Part shown: positions 15,206-17,404 of the stretch, piece by piece
Numbering within the stretch: position 1 is the first letter of the stretch
How the letters are laid out: every line of letters begins with the position of its first letter
From: Flavobacterium sp.
GTDB taxonomy: Bacteria > Bacteroidota > Bacteroidia > Flavobacteriales > Flavobacteriaceae
NCBI GenBank assembly: GCA_030682755.1
Contig: JAUXNR010000450.1
Span: forward strand, 1-17,404
Reading direction: 5' to 3'
DNA: 17,404 bases
The notes under the pieces: model-generated
Seen by the model: only the letters and a program-made list of their open reading frames with translations
What the model was told of the DNA's origin: nothing
Database searches by the model: none
Translations under genes and position numbers: made by a program

Positions 15206-16560
15206 TGGCAAAATCATCAGGAGCTCTTGGTTCTGAAGACATCAAACAACTTTTAATAAAGCAAGCTGTTCCTGCTTCAATTGGAATTTTATTCATGTCA
15301 ATTAATATTTTAGTTGACACCATATTTGTGGGGCAATGGATAGGTTCATTAGCCATTGCAGCTGTAACGGTTGTCATGCCAATTACATTTTTAATTTCTT
15401 CTTTGGGAATGGCAATTGGAATTGGCGGAAGTTCAATAATATCAAGAGCTTTAGGAGCAAGAGATAAAGAAAAGGCACTTCAAACTTTTGGAAATCAGAT
15501 CATGATGACTTTGGGTTTGGCGTTACTTTTTGTTGTGCTCGGATTTGTTTTTAGTGATGAAATTCTTTTGTTGTTTGGAGCAAATGGCGAAATCATGGCT
15601 CCGGCCAAAGAATTTTTTATTCCCGTTCTTTATGGTGTTCCGTTTTTGGCGTTATGCATGATGGGAAATAACGTCATTCGAGCTGAAGGGAAAGCCAAAT
15701 TTGCCATGATGGCCATGATAATTCCCGCTTTTGGAAATATTATTTTGGACATTCTTTTTATAAAAATTTTAAATATGGGAATGTTCGGAGCGGCTTTGGC
15801 AACAACGATTTCCTATTTCATGTGTTTTGTTTTTATTCTTTGGTTTTTTGTTAAAAAAAGTGAATTAAAACTCTCTTTTCATCATTATAAATTTCAGCTT
15901 CCTGTAGTCAAAGAAATTTCATCATTGGGATTAGTAACGTTTTCTCGTCAAGGAGTTGTGAGCATTTTAGCCATCATCATCAATCATACTTTATTTACGT
16001 ATGGTGGCGAACATTCTGTTGTAGTTTACGGAATTATCAGCCGAATGTTGATGTTTGCATTGTTTCCCATTTTGGGAATCACACACGGATTTTTGCCCAT
16101 TGCCGGATACAATTATGGTGCAGAAAATTACAATCGTGTAAGAGAAACTATCCACATTTCAATCAAGTATGCCGCTGTTTTAGCAACATGTATTTTTTTA
16201 TTGATTCTGGTTTTTGCCAAACCAATCGTTTCAGTATTTACAAATGATGCCGATGTCATTGCAGAAACACCAAATGCCTTACGATGGGTTTTTGCTGCTA
16301 CACCAATTATTGCATTACAATTGATTGGAGCGGCTTATTTTCAAGCTGCCGGAAAAGCAATTCCTGCTTTATTACTTACGTTAACAAAACAAGGCTTTTT
16401 TCTGATTCCATTGGTACTTATTTTGCCGAATTATTTTGGTATTTTTGGAGTATGGGTCGCTTTTCCGATTGCAGATGTTTTAGCAACGATAATCACGGCC
16501 TACTTTTTGAGAAAAGAAATGACCACTAAACTGATTGAAAAACCGGATGGAATATTATAA
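15205..16560 (+). CDS. MATE-family efflux transporter
   Basis: The 451-residue protein has about twelve membrane helices in two homologous halves, as expected for multidrug and toxic compound extrusion transporters (MatE repeats at about 18-180 and 240-400). Typical segments are ILVDTIFVGQWIG in helix 1-2, GIGGSSIISRALGARDKEKA, and AGYNYGAENYNRVRETI in the second half. These proteins export organic compounds in exchange for Na+ or H+. It overlaps hemH by one base and hemJ by 14 nt, so it is co-translated with two heme genes. Its substrate may therefore be a porphyrin or other tetrapyrrole intermediate, but the sequence does not prove that and a general drug-export role is the default. The first codons repeat the last codons of hemH through a short tandem duplication. 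Confidence 0.9.
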   Translation: MAKSSGALGSEDIKQLLIKQAVPASIGILFMSINILVDTIFVGQWIGSLAIAAVTVVMPITFLISSLGMAIGIGGSSIISRALGARDKEKALQTFGNQIMMTLGLALLFVVLGFVFSDEILLLFGANGEIMAPAKEFFIPVLYGVPFLALCMMGNNVIRAEGKAKFAMMAMIIPAFGNIILDILFIKILNMGMFGAALATTISYFMCFVFILWFFVKKSELKLSFHHYKFQLPVVKEISSLGLVTFSRQGVVSILAIIINHTLFTYGGEHSVVVYGIISRMLMFALFPILGITHGFLPIAGYNYGAENYNRVRETIHISIKYAAVLATCIFLLILVFAKPIVSVFTNDADVIAETPNALRWVFAATPIIALQLIGAAYFQAAGKAIPALLLTLTKQGFFLIPLVLILPNYFGIFGVWVAFPIADVLATIITAYFLRKEMTTKLIEKPDGIL

Positions 16561-17089
16561 CTACATTAAATCGCTTCACTTAATCTTTGTCATCACTTGG
16601 TTTGCCGGATTATTTTATATTGTTCGCTTGTTTGTATATCATGCTGAAGCCAAAGAAAAGCCTGAACCGGAACAAAGCATTTTAATCAAACAATACCAAT
16701 TGATGCAATATCGGTTGTGGTACATTATCACTTGGCCAAGTGCAATTTTAGCCAGCATTTTCGCTTTTTGGTTATTGCATCTCATGCCGCAATGGTTGTC
16801 TCAAGATTGGATGCTTGTTAAATTAGGCTTTGTGGTTTTGCTATATGCTTATCATGCAAAATGCCATTTAATTTTTAAACAGTTACAAAAAAACGAAGTC
16901 AAACAAAGTTCTAATTTTTTTAGACTTTGGAATGAAGGAGCTACAATAATATTATTTGCCACAGTTTTTTTGGTGATTTTAAAAAATGCCATCAACTGGA
17001 TTTATGGCGTTGTGGGAATTGTTCTTTTCTCCGTTTTAATAATGCTTGGCTTTCAGTTTTATAAAAAAATAAGAAATAAAAACAAGTGA
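16547..17089 (+). CDS. hemJ: Protoporphyrinogen IX oxidase HemJ (UPF0093 membrane protein)
   Basis: The 180-residue protein from the ATG at 16547 has four or five membrane helices. It shows the HemJ N-terminal pattern YIKSLHLIFVITWFAGLFYIVRLFVYH, with H11 (expected heme ligand) and R27. After the loop come WYIITWPSAILASIFAFWLL, and then the block WMLVKLGFVVLLYAYHAKCH with the conserved lysine. HemJ performs the six-electron oxidation of protoporphyrinogen IX in many bacteria that lack HemG and HemY. The frame opens with a TTG at 16535, but the ATG four codons later gives the family start and was chosen. It overlaps the MATE gene by 14 nt. Position next to hemH supports the penultimate step of heme synthesis. 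Confidence 0.93.
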   Translation: MEYYNYIKSLHLIFVITWFAGLFYIVRLFVYHAEAKEKPEPEQSILIKQYQLMQYRLWYIITWPSAILASIFAFWLLHLMPQWLSQDWMLVKLGFVVLLYAYHAKCHLIFKQLQKNEVKQSSNFFRLWNEGATIILFATVFLVILKNAINWIYGVVGIVLFSVLIMLGFQFYKKIRNKNK

Positions 17090-17404
17090 ATTATCAATTC
17101 AAAATAAATAAATTATCACTTCGGGTTCGCATATTCATTTCGATGGTATTGCTTACGTTATTGGCCTCAATATTGATGGCTTCAATTTCTATTTATCAGT
17201 TTAAACAAGAGGCAAAAGAATACCACAAACAACGACTGGAACGAAAAGAAAGTGCCATCAGAGATCACATCAATTATATACTGGAAAACACCCCATATCC
17301 CATAAACACACAAAATATTCCGCTTATTTTTAAAGATCGTATTTATGAATTATCAGATATTCATAGTTTAGAAATAAATCTTTATGATTTGAACGGAATT
17401 TTAT
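17086..17404 (+). CDS. N-terminal part of a membrane sensor protein, probably a histidine kinase (cut by window end)
   Basis: An open frame starts at a GTG whose GTGA overlaps the hemJ stop, and runs without interruption to the window edge (106 codons). The translation begins NYQFKINKLSLRVRIFISM and has one membrane helix at about residues 14-35. An extracytoplasmic segment rich in charged helix (QEAKEYHKQRLERKES) follows, then a likely sensor domain. The arrangement of a short cytoplasmic start, one helix and a periplasmic domain is that of sensor histidine kinases, but no kinase motif lies inside the window, so that assignment is inference from architecture. The 4-nt overlap indicates it belongs to the hemH-MATE-hemJ operon. 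Confidence 0.7.
   Translation, partial: MNYQFKINKLSLRVRIFISMVLLTLLASILMASISIYQFKQEAKEYHKQRLERKESAIRDHINYILENTPYPINTQNIPLIFKDRIYELSDIHSLEINLYDLNGIL

Overview
The window is AT-rich and looks chromosomal, from a member of the Bacteroidota, most likely a flavobacterium (Flavobacterium or a close relative). The evidence is the strong A/T codon bias, the absence of Shine-Dalgarno sites, repeated TAnnTTTG-type -7 promoter boxes typical of this phylum, and family signatures such as an RprX/RprY-like two-component pair, a DUF1573 protein and HemJ instead of HemY/HemG. The genus is an inference from protein character; no 16S gene is present.

Layout. (1) 34-1303, minus strand: a predicted 3'-5' exonuclease and a secreted DUF1573 protein, with a clear intrinsic terminator between them. 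(2) 1477-3425, plus strand: a sensor kinase/response regulator pair whose coding regions overlap by 4 nt. (3) 3427-3828, minus: a lipoprotein cytochrome c with its own promoter and a Crp/Fnr-like palindrome at about -41. (4) 3894-13048, minus: a long tetrapyrrole gene cluster transcribed hemA-hemC-trkH-trkA-hemD-hemE-[RAYT element]-hemF-hemB. (5) 13278-17404, plus: a divergent unit of AraC-type regulator, hemH, MATE transporter, hemJ and the start of a membrane sensor protein cut by the window edge.

Together the genes encode heme synthesis from glutamyl-tRNA to protoheme, except hemL (glutamate-1-semialdehyde aminotransferase), which is not in the window. HemA, HemB, HemC, HemD, HemE, HemF (oxygen-dependent), HemJ (protoporphyrinogen oxidation) and HemH are all present. 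Two K+ uptake genes sit inside the operon with very tight junctions, and a MATE transporter lies between hemH and hemJ.

The most notable structures are: (a) a 760-bp unit in which a Y1/HUH (RAYT-like) transposase is flanked by two ~80-bp paired palindromic repeats, inserted between hemE and hemF and carrying a hairpin to within 11 nt of the hemF start; (b) a direct repeat GTATCGCTnnAAG with a 21-bp period just upstream of the hemA -7 box, beside a divergently encoded AraC regulator, which looks like its operator; (c) the Fnr-like palindrome in front of the cytochrome gene. Several apparent N-terminal extensions (hemA, hemF, hemD, hemJ, the AraC gene) were trimmed because they begin at TTG, run through regulatory or repeat DNA, or lack family similarity. 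No tRNA, rRNA or CRISPR array was seen, and no stretch longer than 300 bases lacks a gene.
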